Shown piece by piece: positions 13,847-24,311 of a stretch of 64,000 nt of DNA. Position 1 is the first letter of the stretch; each line of letters opens with the position of its first letter. A model generated the notes under the pieces. That model had not been told where the DNA came from and ran no database searches. It worked only from the letters and a program-made list of their open reading frames with translations. The DNA comes from Ipomoea triloba (taxonomy: Eukaryota; Streptophyta; Magnoliopsida; Solanales; Convolvulaceae), in contig NC_044924.1 of assembly GCF_003576645.1 (NCBI RefSeq), positions 5,394,184 to 5,458,183 on the forward strand, read 5' to 3'. A program made the translations under genes and the position numbers.

Positions 13847-14458
13847 TTCAAAATTTGATTGATTTTCAGTTATGAAACAAAAAGGACATATTGGAGAATA
13901 CCAATTTGGAAAGTTCTACTAACTTTGATAAATACTCCGTAATATTGTACATACTATATAGGATGGGTTTTGTTGAACAATTACATATTAATTGAAAACA
14001 ATAGCATACTACAATAGAATTATAGAAAAGTGTTGTTTTCTTCCTAAAACCATTGAATTGTTATTAGCTGGTAGATGGCAATCTAAAAACTTTATTCTAA
14101 TGCATTCTCTGTCTCTCTATCTCTCATATTTTTTTTGCCACTTCACTTCAGTTTTCTGTTCCTGGGAGAATCTCCTTTTGCATTTGGCTTGGCATAGAGG
14201 TGAATAACACAACAAAATCTTTCCAATCATGGGCATCACGTTGCTCAATTACATACACAACATGTGAATGATCATTCGGATCAACATGAAACGATGGGTA
14301 CAGTTTCTGTAATCCAAATATTAAAAAAAAAAAGAAGATTTTTTTTTTAAAATAAAAATGGAATGAATACCGAGGGCGCCAGATTTGGTCTTCTGCAACA
14401 AGTGCTCCTCAGCGCGCGGAAATGCATCTATTGCTTTGATTGCTTGTTTCACTCCCAT
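8569..14458 (-). CDS. ERGIC3/Erv46-like COPII vesicle cargo receptor, 11 exons, about 347 aa
   Basis: Exons from 5' to 3' on the minus strand: 14458-14371, 12708-12626, 12513-12438, 12344-12277, 11717-11633, 10896-10787, 10701-10618, 9888-9742, 9356-9248, about 9075-8957, 8642-8569; all GT-AG with consistent phases. The protein starts MGVKQAIKAIDAFPRAEEHL (ERGIC N-terminal domain), then a transmembrane segment around residues 30-50. A long lumenal COPII-coated ERV domain follows (SLPCDVLSVDAIDMSGKHE, VAGNFHISVHGLN, SFGPKYPGIHNPLDG), with a second transmembrane segment near 305-325 and a short tail ending ARSIVR. Family members cycle between ER and Golgi and help package cargo into COPII vesicles, typically with an ERGIC2/Erv41 partner. 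Length fits the plant family. Intron 1 (12709-14370) contains the assembly gap. A 5'-UTR intron is likely (donor near 14625). Confidence 0.9.
12977..13844. repeat. (AT)n microsatellite with a 712-base assembly gap
   Basis: AT dinucleotides run from 12977 to 13058 and from 13771 to 13844, separated by Ns at 13059-13770. It lies in intron 1 of the ERGIC3-like gene. The gap size is presumably an estimate from read pairing; the unresolved part may be longer repeat or something else. Confidence 0.97.
14148..14306 (-). pseudogene. Coding-like fragment of unknown origin in intron 1 of the ERGIC3-like gene
   Basis: After a good acceptor (TTACAG|AAACTG on the minus strand) there is an open frame of 52 codons ending in TGA at 14148. 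Its composition is typical of a folded protein: it begins KLYPSFHVDPNDHSHVV and continues through EQRDAHDWKDF to LPGTEN. I do not recognise the family. It cannot be joined in frame to exon 1 of the host gene: exon 1 leaves one base and that frame meets TGA after a few codons. It is therefore most likely the terminal exon of some other gene carried here, or a chance ORF. Confidence 0.35.
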
Positions 14459-16191
14459 CTTTTTCTTCTTTTATTTATTTCCTGTCAATTCATCAAATAT
14501 CAAACAAACATTATGAGAATCAATCTGAAGCTGAGGATAATGTTCCCCGGGAGATTTGATTAGCAAAAAAGTGGTAAAATTACCAGAATTTAAGGACATA
14601 GAGAGAGGGAGCGGGAGAGAGATACCTAAAAACGAAGATTAAAAGAGAGAGGAACAAAAATTGATAGATATCCTCCCCCTCTGACTTCTTCGCCGTCCGT
14701 CTACCGAGCACGAACAGAAACGCCTACGAGGAACATCGAGTATGATGACCGATTAAAATTCATTGTTATTTTATGCAAAAAGGCCTCTGATTGCGCTTCA
14801 AGTTTCAAACATAATACGCCTCAAAGCCCATTATCATAAGCCCATTAATGTATTGATTAAAACCACTAAGCCCATTTTCACTACTCGTATATTGTACATT
14901 TGTACGAGTATGTGTCAACACTCAACAATTGTTATATTCTAGTCTAGACTCTAGAGTAAGGTTTTCAACGCGCATAGATTCTGTTATCTGTTAACTGCAG
15001 GTACATTCATGCGCATTGATTATGTTTTACCTTATATCATAGACTCTAATCTAAAATAATAGGACAAAGTATTAAATAGGTCACCAAACTCATCATTTTT
15101 ATGTAATTGGATTACTAAACTACAAAAGTGTGTATTTAAACCATTAAACAAGTATAATATGTGCAATTGTGATATTTTTAAAAAATTTGTGTAGAATCCG
15201 ATCATACTACTCACATAAGTTTAAACCCCAAACCTAGGGGCCCCTCACAGTACCCATGCCATTTGATTTTGTGGGAAAAGGTAAATCGCGGGTTGTGCTT
15301 TAGTACACACACTCAACCTTTCGACCACTAAACTATATCTCAGGGGTATCATATTACTTATTTGGTATGTATTAAGAATTGTCAAAATTATCTTAATTGC
15401 ACGTATTTTGCTTATTTGATGGTTCGATTGCATACCTTTTAAATTTGATGATCCAATTGTACAAAACCAATAAATTTAATAACTTATTTGATACTTGTTC
15501 CAAAACAATATTCAAATTACGTACATGCAATTAGTATATTATTTGCATTCACGGAATATGCCTCAAAGCCCATAAATACATTCATTAAGAAACAATAAGC
15601 TCATTTGCACTCATATTATAAGAAATATGTGTTATGAGGACAATAGTACATCAACTAAATTGATATGATCAGACTATCTTAAGTTTAATATTATAATATT
15701 TATAAATGATATTTAGAATGAATATTTATTAAAGGTTGTATCACATTTTATGCATTTTCTAGTTGCCACTTCTCATGTGTAGGTATATATATTATTGTAT
15801 ATACCAAACATAACACGAAAAAAATACAACCTTAAATTAGGGCATGAAATATAGCGTACCTTTTCAAAAAAAAATTCCCGTAATAGAATCATATAATTCA
15901 TGAATACAGCAAGTTGACGGTACTTTCTTCATGCTACAAACCTCATTAAACATGAATAACTATGTACAAAACGAGTGTAAAAAATATATAATTTAAAATT
16001 GAAAAGTAAATTTATAACGGTCACACCCAATAATATATACCTATCATTACATTTTCTGTATGTAAGTGTTAAAAATTATAAATAACTAGTTATTTTATCT
16101 ATCTCTTCTTACTATATATCGAATTACCATACATATGTTTAAGTATTCATGTTTAGAGAAATATTTATGAATAATTCTAGAAAATTTAAGG
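14459..16191. other. Divergent intergenic region between the ERGIC3-like gene and the GT31 gene
   Basis: The left part (14459-14750) is the 5' leader of the minus-strand gene, with GA-rich tracts and a probable 5'-UTR intron (donor near 14625, acceptor near 14483). From 14800 on it is AT-rich. Phrases at 15066-15140 (lose-affinity text such as CACCAAACTC, ATTGGATTACTAAAC) and 15410-15490 resemble the arms of the inverted-repeat elements elsewhere in the window and point to a decayed MITE. No gene supported. Confidence 0.4.
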
Positions 16192-17082
16192 ATGTTAGGG
16201 AGGCAATCACTTCTAGCTTCTTTGTCACTGCTTGCCATGTTGCTCTTAGTATTCTTAATCCTGTTTAGCACAAACTCAAATTCTCCGCTTAGAACCCCAA
16301 ACGATGAAATCGCCGCCATTAATAACCTCGTGCCTGCAGATTCCCATGCAAGATTCACTCTCCTGATCGGGATCTTCACGCGGCCGGAAAAGTACGAGCG
16401 CCGCCATTTCCTCCGCCTCATCTACGGCGTCCAGTCCACCTCCCTCGCGCGCGTCGACGTGAAGTTCATACTCTGCAACCTCTCCGGCGAGGAGCAGCGG
16501 GCGTTCGTGGCCCTCGAAATCCTGCGCTTCCGCGACGTCGTCATCCTTAATTGCACCGAGAACATGAACAGCGGCAAGACGCACACGTATTTCTCGTCCC
16601 TGCCGGGAATCCTGCCGTTTCGCTACGATTACGTCATGAAGGCCGACGATGACGTGTTCCTGCGCCTGGCGCCGCTGGCGGCGTCTCTGGAGGGACTGCC
16701 GCGGCGGGATTTGTACTACGGTTTCGTGATTCCGTGTCCGAGCATGAACCCGTTCGTGAGTTACATGTCGGGGATGGGGTTTGTGCTGTCGTGGGATCTG
16801 GTGGAGTGGATCGGACGGTCGAGAATTGCGGCGAATAATACGTACGGGCCGGAGGATAAACTGGTGGGGCAATGGTTGGATATGGGGAAGAAGGCGAAGA
16901 ACCGGTTCAATAATAAGCCGGCGATGTATGATTATCCGGGGACTAATGGGAGGTGCTCGCACGAGCTGATTCCGGAGACGATTGCGGTTCACCGGCTCAA
17001 GAAGTGGGAGCAATGGGTGCATGTGTTGAAGTTTTTTAATGTCACTGCAGGGCTTGAACACTCGAATATGTACCATTTCTGA
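16192..17082 (+). CDS. GT31-type (beta-1,3-galactosyltransferase-like) glycosyltransferase, single exon, 296 aa
   Basis: Type II membrane architecture: a short cytosolic N-terminus, one signal anchor at about residues 8-27, then a lumenal catalytic domain. The DxD-type metal/nucleotide-sugar site is KADDDVF (Asp152-154); the downstream acidic motif GPEDKLVG (about 219-226) fits the conserved ED..G segment of family 31. Four N-glycosylation sequons are visible (NLS 96, NCT 120, NNT 215, NVT 283). Family members act in the Golgi, adding galactose or related sugars to glycoproteins, but this protein is on the short side and donor and acceptor cannot be deduced. The coding body from about 16370 to 16980 is clearly GC-rich with G/C third positions, against very AT-rich flanks. 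No intron. The long antisense frame is a by-product of this composition. Confidence 0.8.
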   Translation: MLGRQSLLASLSLLAMLLLVFLILFSTNSNSPLRTPNDEIAAINNLVPADSHARFTLLIGIFTRPEKYERRHFLRLIYGVQSTSLARVDVKFILCNLSGEEQRAFVALEILRFRDVVILNCTENMNSGKTHTYFSSLPGILPFRYDYVMKADDDVFLRLAPLAASLEGLPRRDLYYGFVIPCPSMNPFVSYMSGMGFVLSWDLVEWIGRSRIAANNTYGPEDKLVGQWLDMGKKAKNRFNNKPAMYDYPGTNGRCSHELIPETIAVHRLKKWEQWVHVLKFFNVTAGLEHSNMYHF

Positions 17083-17493
17083 TGCCATTATATTTGATTT
17101 GATGAACAAAGAAAGTAATTATAAATTCATTAGGCATTTTATTTCAATGTACTCAACTACTCAAGTAGCCACACATGTCCTACCTTGTCCTCTCTTCACT
17201 TGGTTCCTCTCACTTAATTTACTTTGCATTATTATTATTATTATTATTATTATTAAAATACTCAGTATTTTTTACAAGGTAATACCTGTTTATATAAAAT
17301 GGATAAAACTAGCCTGGCAGGAGGGCATGAAATTGGCCTTCAAGATATTAAAAGTTTTTTTATCTTTATAAATAAAGAGGACCAGTAAGAGATACAACAA
17401 GCTAAACATTTAATTAACACTGCTCTTAGCTTGTTTTATGTATTATAGCAAGGGCAAGATAACTCTCTTGAGAGTATTACTCTACTCTAAATT
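17083..17493. other. 3' UTR of the GT31 gene and spacer
   Basis: AT-rich, with a (ATT)n run at 17229-17256. Nothing else supported. Confidence 0.4.
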
Positions 17494-17526
17494 TTAGGCT
17501 GCAAAGCTTTGGAAGCTATCTTTCAT
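17494..17526 (-). pseudogene. Decayed, internally deleted relative of the 52-codon ORF at 19100-19258
   Basis: On the minus strand the frame MKDSFQSFAA followed by TAA AATTTAGAGTAGAG matches the start (MKVSFPNS) and end (AA, stop, AATTAGAGTAGAG) of the ORF at 19100-19258, with the middle removed. Similarity continues downstream: the phrase AGCAAGGnCAAGATAAC lies at 17448 and 18971. Weak similarity upstream includes CTATAGATA in place of the TATA box and CCACGGCNTCA. This makes it a broken tandem paralog and not an independent gene. Confidence 0.45.
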
Positions 17527-19024
17527 GATGAAAACAACCGCCGTACGTGGCTAACTTTCTGTCGGCAGTTTAAGGTTTTCGATCTTCAAGCCAGCTAATC
17601 TGATCATCCCAAGTTGCCTTGAGGTGGTGATCTGAAGCCGTGGATCGATTGGAGCCAGTTCTATACTTAGCTTCTATCTATAGCCACATCATGTGAGTAC
17701 TGTCTTTTTTTTTTTTTTTTTTTTGGTATGGTGCAACGTGCAAATTACCTTGTGTGCATTAGCTTCACACTCATTTCATTTCTCAAATGATAAAGTTTAG
17801 TAAAAAATTTATCTTATTTGAGGTGCATATTGTAATTAGTTGGTATAGAATCATAGAACTGTTTGATTATATTAAATAGTCAATCAATCACAATGTGTCA
17901 TATATTAGATACAATTTTTATCATACTTATGTAAATGAATCTAAGGTGGCCCCTGCGATCCTAAAATTTAGAGTAAAGTTACTTCAAGAGATCACAGTTG
18001 TCTTGTCCATACTATAGTACTTATAACAAGGGTGATGCTAATCAAGTGTTTAGCTCTTTTTTTTTCTTTATTTATTTATTAAAGTTTAAAACTAAAGAAT
18101 TAAGTGTCAATTAACTTGGTTATAATTTTACTGTGTTATTTAAATACTTCTGGGGCAAAAACATATAATCTATCAATCTACATCTAAAAAAGAGATTTCA
18201 TTAGTGCGATTTACCTCAAACTCGATCTGATCTAGTGTGATTTGTGAGTTATTATATAGAAACGGGTTTATTCGTACACACCTTTGTGTAGTAGCTAGAG
18301 TTTCCCTTCTCACAAAAAAGAAGTGATTTCACTAGCAACCTTGATGATAGGATCTCTAATAGCTATTAAATCTGATCTGTTGGCAAATTCATTAACTGCT
18401 CTTAGTAGAAAATTAAAGTTAAAAAAGAGGCAGGCAAAGCAATCACCTTAAGAGGCCAAATTTCACTGTAAATACTCATATCAAATGCAAAACCCTTCAT
18501 GAAGCTAAGTATATATATGTATTGCACATCTAGTCTAAGTACTCATGAATTAAAGTTGAAAGACATACCATATATATATACCCAGATGAAACAAAGATGG
18601 ATTGAATAATTTTTTGTCCCCCATTTTGAATAAGCTAAGCTAGGGTAAATTAAAGTAAACATGCTGTAAAATAGGCTGATGATAGCTCGGAGGCATGGTG
18701 ATGAATATGTTGGGCAGCAACTCAGAGAGCCAACAAGCTAAGTCTAACATCTTATTATAGAAACTTATTGCTATGCAAGTATAAGGAAATGAACTTGATA
18801 CGACAGAATAAGATAATGAATTGAAGAAGTGTATGTTATACTCCAACATATTATATTATTTCTCTTCTTATTGCTATAAATAGGGAGAGTTAACAAGATG
18901 GAGACAAATACAAGAAGCTAAAAGCTTATTAGCATCATCACTGTTAGGTTATACGTATTCATAGGCTCATAGCAAGGACAAGATAACGTAGATACACACA
19001 CACACTCTCTCTCTCTCATCTGTG

Positions 19025-19062
<38 letters not shown>

Positions 19063-19099
19063 TAAATATGAAGAGTGTAAGTATAACTCTACTCTAATT
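17527..19099. other. Intergenic; includes a compound microsatellite
   Basis: No gene supported. A poly-T run sits at 17705-17724. At 19003-19062 there is a compound microsatellite of (CA)n, (CT)n, (TA)n and (GA)n units. The phrase TCTAACATCTTnTnATA at 18744 recurs at about 20640, suggesting shared repeat ancestry. Confidence 0.5.
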
Positions 19100-19258
19100 T
19101 TAGGCCGCAGGCGCGACGCTGGATGCATCGTCGTCGTCATCATCATCGTCATCGGCTTCACATTCTTTGTAGATGTAATGGCGAGTTCCCGCTCCAGCAG
19201 CATCTTCATTGGCCACAGAGTTTGGGAAGCTAACTTTCATGGGATTAACAATCACCAT
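19100..19258 (-). CDS. Small acidic protein, 52 aa, function unknown
   Basis: Minus-strand ORF starting MVIVNPMKVSFPNSVANEDA, followed by a Gly/Ala-rich link, HYIYKECE, a run of nine Asp encoded by mixed GAT/GAC codons (residues about 36-44), and ASSVAPAA before TAA. Mixed codons argue that the Asp run is not only a trinucleotide slip. A TATA box (TATAAATA, 19378-19371 on the minus strand) stands about 113 bp upstream of the ATG, with a plausible leader containing AAACCCTAG. I do not recognise the family. No signal peptide or membrane segment. A decayed relative lies at 17494-17526. It could be a real short gene or a noncoding transcript; it has no longer ORF competitor. Confidence 0.4.
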   Translation of the reverse strand: MVIVNPMKVSFPNSVANEDAAGAGTRHYIYKECEADDDDDDDDDASSVAPAA

Positions 19259-19370
19259 TTCTTTCTGGTTGTAGGTTTAGCTAGCTAGCTAGCTAGGGTT
19301 TGTTTCTTCAGGACGTACAATGCGAGAAACCGGAGTTGTGTTTGCGGTGAGGCCGTGGAGCAATTTCTTG

Positions 19371-19378
19371 TATTTATA
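19371..19378 (-). promoter_or_regulatory. TATA box of the small acidic ORF
   Basis: TATAAATA on the minus strand, a canonical plant TATA box, followed downstream by a CA/CT-rich leader and then the ATG at 19258. Confidence 0.5.
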
Positions 19379-20364
19379 GCTGTGAAGCTCGATTCCGCCA
19401 TTTCAGTCGGGGTCCACTCCGATCGATCGAGATCCTCGAAGATAGATGCTATATACGCCACTAGATAGAACAAATATTTACTATGCCAAAAGTTATAGTT
19501 TACCTTATAGTGCAATTTTATTTTCTCAATTTCCGTCTAAAAATTCTCTACCCATTAATTGTTGGATTTGACCTTTTGCAGAATTCGCTCTCTGAACCGC
19601 AGCTTAGCTTTGAATGAATGCGCAGTGATGTTTGAAACAGAAACAGGTTGAATGTAACCCTGGTGGTTTAGTTTTTCAAACGGAAAAGTTGAAAATTTGG
19701 TGGAGAAAAGCGAAGAGATGACATGTGAGCTTGGTCTCCATACGTTTTATTGGGTAAAAGGCGATGGGGGCCAGTGCAGGAGCGGAGCTCATGGAGGCTC
19801 GTTGCCCTGTACTTCCATCACGTGTAGGCACACTTCGGTGTTGTACTGCCTCGTGTATACGAGGCGCCAGCGTGGTGCTAGAGAGCCCACTCAGCTTCAC
19901 CAAAAGTTGTCCATGACAAGATCTTTCGTGTGAATGGGTATAGTTACTAGCTACCAAATTGCTCATTTTGATTCCTCCTAGGCTAGCTGACTCCCTATTT
20001 AATTTTGGGCTATCTGTGAATTGGGAGTTACACCTTATGGTGAGTTCTTTGTCAATTGAGTGGGCATTATTTGTATTCGTTTCTTAAGATTTTTGGGGTG
20101 TTTATGTTTGTATTTGTTTGTTAAGCATTCATTATTGTTTGTTCGCGTTTGCAAATGTGTTCGTTAACGTTAACGAACATGTTCATGTTTGTTAATGTTC
20201 GAAAACGTGTTCGATCAATTAACGTCGTTTGCGAATATGTTTATAAAACTAAATAAATAAACATATATACATGTTTATGATCATAATTTGTTTGTGAACA
20301 AAAATTAGTAGTATAGGTTAAACTATGGGAAAATTGTACTTAAGTTATAGGGTAATTATAGTAT
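19379..20364. other. Intergenic
   Basis: A mixed-composition stretch at 19700-19935 gives antiparallel short ORFs but no recognisable protein. From 20100 to 20260 there is a GTTCGTTAACG/GTTCGNNNACG-type repeat, a low-complexity signature common in plant transposon remnants. Confidence 0.35.
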
Positions 20365-20495
20365 CCGTCCCTAAGTTATCATTGACGTTACACTTTTCGT
20401 CGCTTTACGTACTAATAAAACATTAGGGACAAAATTTGCAATTTTAGTATAACTCAGAGATGAAAAGTGCAACGCCAATGATAACTTAGGGACGA
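20365..20495. mobile_element. Small inverted-repeat element (MITE-like)
   Basis: Left arm 20365-20403 (CCGTCCCTAAGTTATCATTG...) is the reverse complement of right arm 20458-20495 (...CAATGATAACTTAGGGACG) with a few mismatches, around a roughly 55-bp AT-rich loop. Outer ends and target duplication are not clear. Confidence 0.6.
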
Positions 20496-22420
20496 AAAGT
20501 GAGCATTACCATATTGACGTTGCACACTCGTTGTCAGTTGTAACTTTTGACATAGTGGTAAGCGTTTGATCTTGACAATTGATATTAGAGTAGGTGGGAA
20601 GCATGTTGATGTTACGTTGTTCGTGCTAGAAGACCAAGTCTAACATCTTGTCATAAAGTTGTGCATGCCTTGACTACTAGCTATTACTTTTGGTGTTGCA
20701 TCAAACTTTTGGTTAGAATTAGGACTAACAGTAATTTTATATATAATTATTAGATTTTTTTTCCCATTAATGTGTGTGTGTTTTTTAAAAAATGTTTTTT
20801 TTTTATGTGTAAGAATCAAAGATCAAATAATAATCTATTGCCCAATTTTTATACCAAATGGACCATGGCCCTAGCTAGCTCTTAATATGCACTATATATG
20901 ACTACTGATGAACTGATGATATTGCTATTCTTACACAACGTACCGTTATTAGAGATGAGTGTTTGATTCAAGAGATATTTTAAGGTAATGTCACATTTTT
21001 AAAATCTCACATAACTTAATAATATGGAGGGATTGTGATCCCCATAAAAGCTATTAAAAATGAACTAAAAATAACGTTTGAGAATTTCACATTCATGCAT
21101 CCTAAGGTTATACGAGGTAATTTGAACCAAACACCTCCTTAACATTCATGACGGCAAATTATACCATGAACCGGTGTCCACATTGTAAGGTAGACTAGCA
21201 TAGTTGTTCATTTTTTATTTTTTGAAAAGGATAGCTGTTCATTTTTAGTAATACCAAAGATTCATTTTTAGTATACTAAGATTTATTTTTTAAGTAGTAT
21301 ATTAAAAATAAATCTTAAAAAATATGAACATTTAATATACTAAAAATAAATATGTATATTAGCAGTTCACCTTTCAATGTAATTATGGTATAACAATTGA
21401 CATATAACAGCGGGAGCAAATGCCATAAACTCATACTTTTGAGCTATGACCATGAGCCATGCATCTAATTATCTCTCAGTTTAGATTTATTATAATCTAA
21501 GATATAACACTAATCTTAAATAAGTTTGTGTTGCGAAACTTCGTACTCCGTATAAAGTAAACAAGAAAATGAAAAAAAAACATTGTAAATGAAAAATATG
21601 GGATTTTATTGAGCAAGATAAAAAAATATATAATACAATTGATTGATTACAAAAGGGAGTCGACCTTAGGGCATCCTCAATAGAGAGATTTTTGGAGTGG
21701 TTTTTGAGGTGTCAACTAGGGAATGGAGAGAGAAAAATGAAAAAAAAAAAAAGAGAGGGAGAGAGAGAAAAGCAAGATCTGACACTAAGCTTCAAAAAAA
21801 CACATTGCTTGACGCGCCATCGAGCGCGATCTGTGCGCCCCACGGACTAAAATGGCTTTCCCTTCCCTTTGTTCTCTTCTGATGCGCCCACGAAAAATAT
21901 CCTCTTGCAAGAAAATTCAAGACCTTCTCTCTATTCCTCTCTCTCCTCCAAATAAGCAATATTTTTTTTAAAATGGTGAAAAACCATTAAGTCTTCGTAA
22001 AGTGAACGTCTCTTCATTATGTGACAAAATTATTTATTGAATAATATAAAAAAATCATTAAAATTAAGAATTAAAACTATAGTAATACTTAAATAAAAGG
22101 AGATTTGTTTGGTTTGGATCACAAGTTTTTATGCTACGTAAACTCGCAATCACTTCAATAGACTGATTTTATGGAAATTTAAACTTAAAATCTTATGTTA
22201 TCAAATTCAATTGTGTTATAAATTCAGCTGAATTTTGTCCCAAGTTTTTGTGCTTGCTGATACAAACTAGTGTGGCTAGCTTATAAATTTGGGTCTCAAC
22301 GTCGAACGACACTACTGATTTGCGCTAAAACGCGAGGATTGGCGCATTGAGACAGTGGGCCCATTGATCCTGAGGTGGAGATTACAAGCAACCAGGAAGG
22401 TGACCCAATATGCATGAGAT
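20496..22420. other. Intergenic upstream of psbP
   Basis: Mostly AT-rich without genes. 21239-21350 contains an AT-rich imperfect palindrome built on ATTTTTAGTATA / TATACTAAAAAT. 21670-21990 begins GGGCATCCTCAATAG and has a GA-rich middle and a CT-rich end, resembling a decayed MITE, but I could not match both ends. Confidence 0.4.
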
Positions 22421-22457
22421 TCCACATGGCACCAATCACATCCTCAGCACCCTTATC
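22421..22457 (+). promoter_or_regulatory. Light-type promoter elements upstream of psbP
   Basis: About 150-190 bp before the ATG there are, in order, CCACATGGC (G-box-like), CCAATCA (CCAAT box) and CCTTATC (reverse complement of the GATAAGG I-box). Such combinations are known from nuclear photosynthesis promoters. Assignment is by motif and position only. Confidence 0.4.
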
Positions 22458-22606
22458 TAAATCCACTCATCTAATCTTCCCAAAATCCACTTCCCATCTT
22501 CTCCTTCACATATCACCAACACAAAAATCACTCCTCTCAGTATAGCTAAGCTAAAGCTATAGGAGTTTGTAGTTACTGAGACAGACAATAAGCTTCGCGC
22601 GCGATC

Positions 22607-23910
22607 ATGGCTTCCACACAGTGCTTCTACTTGCACCACCATGGACTCTCCGCCCCTGCTAGGCCATCTTCCTCGCAGCGTTACGTTCCGCTACTGAAGC
22701 CTAACCAGCTTGTCTGCCGCGCTCAGAAGCAGTCCGCCTCGGCTCATGAAGACGACGGCGCCTCTTCAGTCGCCGTCTCTCGCCGATTGGCTCTCACCGT
22801 CCTCATCGGCGCTGCCGCTGTTGGCTCTAAGGTTTCCCCTGCCGACGCCGCCTACGGTGAAGCCGGTACATGCTTCTCCTCATTCGTTTAATTGTTTATC
22901 TCGTTTTCAAATTTCAATCACTGTACTGTGTCTGGTAATGATTTTGATTGTAGTTTATGATTGGATTGAACGAGTTAAAATGTGTGCCGGAATCGTTAAT
23001 CGTATTTGCTAGACACATAACAATCAGATTATTTAGTGTTAATTATCTCTTAGTTTAAGCTTGATTGAGTGATTATGTGAGGATGGATCGTCGATCCATC
23101 GAGAGCCTACCGCCGGTATCCTTAGAGTCTTTGGATGCTAATGTTGGTGGTGGATTGCAGCGAATGTTTTCGGAAAGCCCAAAACAAACACAGACTTCCT
23201 GCCAATCACCGGAGACGGATTCAAGCTGCAGGTTCCGTCAAAGTGGAACCCTAGCAAGGAAGTTGAGTTTCCCGGTCAGGTTCTCAGATACGAAGACAAC
23301 TTTGACCAAACCAGCAACGTCTGCGTCTTGGTCACTCCCACCGACAAGAAGTCCATCACCGACTATGGCTCCCCCGAGGAATTCCTTGCTCAAGTAAATT
23401 CATCTCTTCAATTTCTCACTATATATATATACATACAATTTGATGGCAAATGAAGTAAAGATTAAGCTCGTGATGATGATCTGATTGTGTATTTTTATTC
23501 CCCAGGTGGACTATTTGCTTGGCAAACAAGCCTACGCTGGCAAAACCGATTCAGAGGTAATATCTGGAGCTGAGTTTACTTCAATTCTCTGTGATTATTA
23601 AATGCAATCAATGTTGCTTATGATGCAAGATGAACATGGATGTTTGCAGGGAGGATTTGACCCTAATGCTGTGGCCACTGCAAACATATTGGAGACATCA
23701 ACTCCAGTGGTCGGAGGAAAGCAGTACTACTTCATCTCTGTGTTGACAAGAACCGCTGACGGAGATGAAGGTGGGAAGCACCAGCTGATCACCGCCAGTG
23801 TTTCCGATGGAAAGCTTTACATCTGCAAGGCACAGGCAGGCGACAAGAGATGGTTCAAGGGAGCGAGGAAGTTCGTCGAGAGCACTGCCAGTTCTTTCAG
23901 CCTTGCTTAA
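22607..23910 (+). CDS. psbP: Photosystem II oxygen-evolving complex 23-kDa protein PsbP (OEE2), 4 exons, 267 aa
   Basis: Exons 22607-22865, 23161-23393, 23506-23556 and 23650-23910 give 268 codons including stop. Residues 1-50 are a Ser/Ala/basic chloroplast transit peptide. A second, twin-arginine thylakoid signal follows ([11 protein letters not shown], Arg59-Arg60, then hydrophobic, then ADA at 79-81). Cleavage after Ala81 gives a 186-residue mature protein starting AYGEAANVFG, exactly the usual size. PsbP sits on the lumenal face of photosystem II and helps retain calcium and chloride at the manganese cluster. Conserved blocks seen: [55 protein letters not shown]. All introns are GT-AG. 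Nothing abnormal; likely light-regulated. Confidence 0.97.
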
Positions 23911-24311
23911 GGTTGAATGTGTTTCTGAGTTCAGTCAGTCTGTATGTAGTGTTTTGTTCCCCTAAATCACATGCTGCTAAACTGAGCTTTTAAACCTTCT
24001 TCTGCCTTGCCCATAAAGTTTTAGAAATGTTTTGGAGTCATGATGGAGGCTGATGCTAATGTGGATAAATCCAGTATATTTCAACCATCTCTGTTCTGTT
24101 TCTCTTCTCAGAAGATAAAATTCAACATCCTAGCTAAATATCAAAACCAAAGATCCCTGACCAATTCAAAGGTATTTTATTACTTAAAAAAGTTCATGCA
24201 CATTTCATATTCTTGCTCAATGTAAATGCTGAATTGACATTGGCATGGATGCAAAAGAATTTTCACTTGAAAGTAATGACCAGGGAAAGAAACCATTGGG
24301 AAAACAAGAGG

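Noticed and set aside
12931..13858. Long ORFs on both strands reading Ile-Tyr repeats and X
   Set aside because: Translation of an (AT)n microsatellite and of the assembly gap.
16276..17109. 277-codon antisense ORF
   Set aside because: By-product of high GC third positions in the GT31 gene; His/Arg/Pro-rich nonsense composition.
19676..19966. 96-codon minus ORF and its antisense partner
   Set aside because: Both strands open by chance in a GC-mixed stretch; no recognisable protein.
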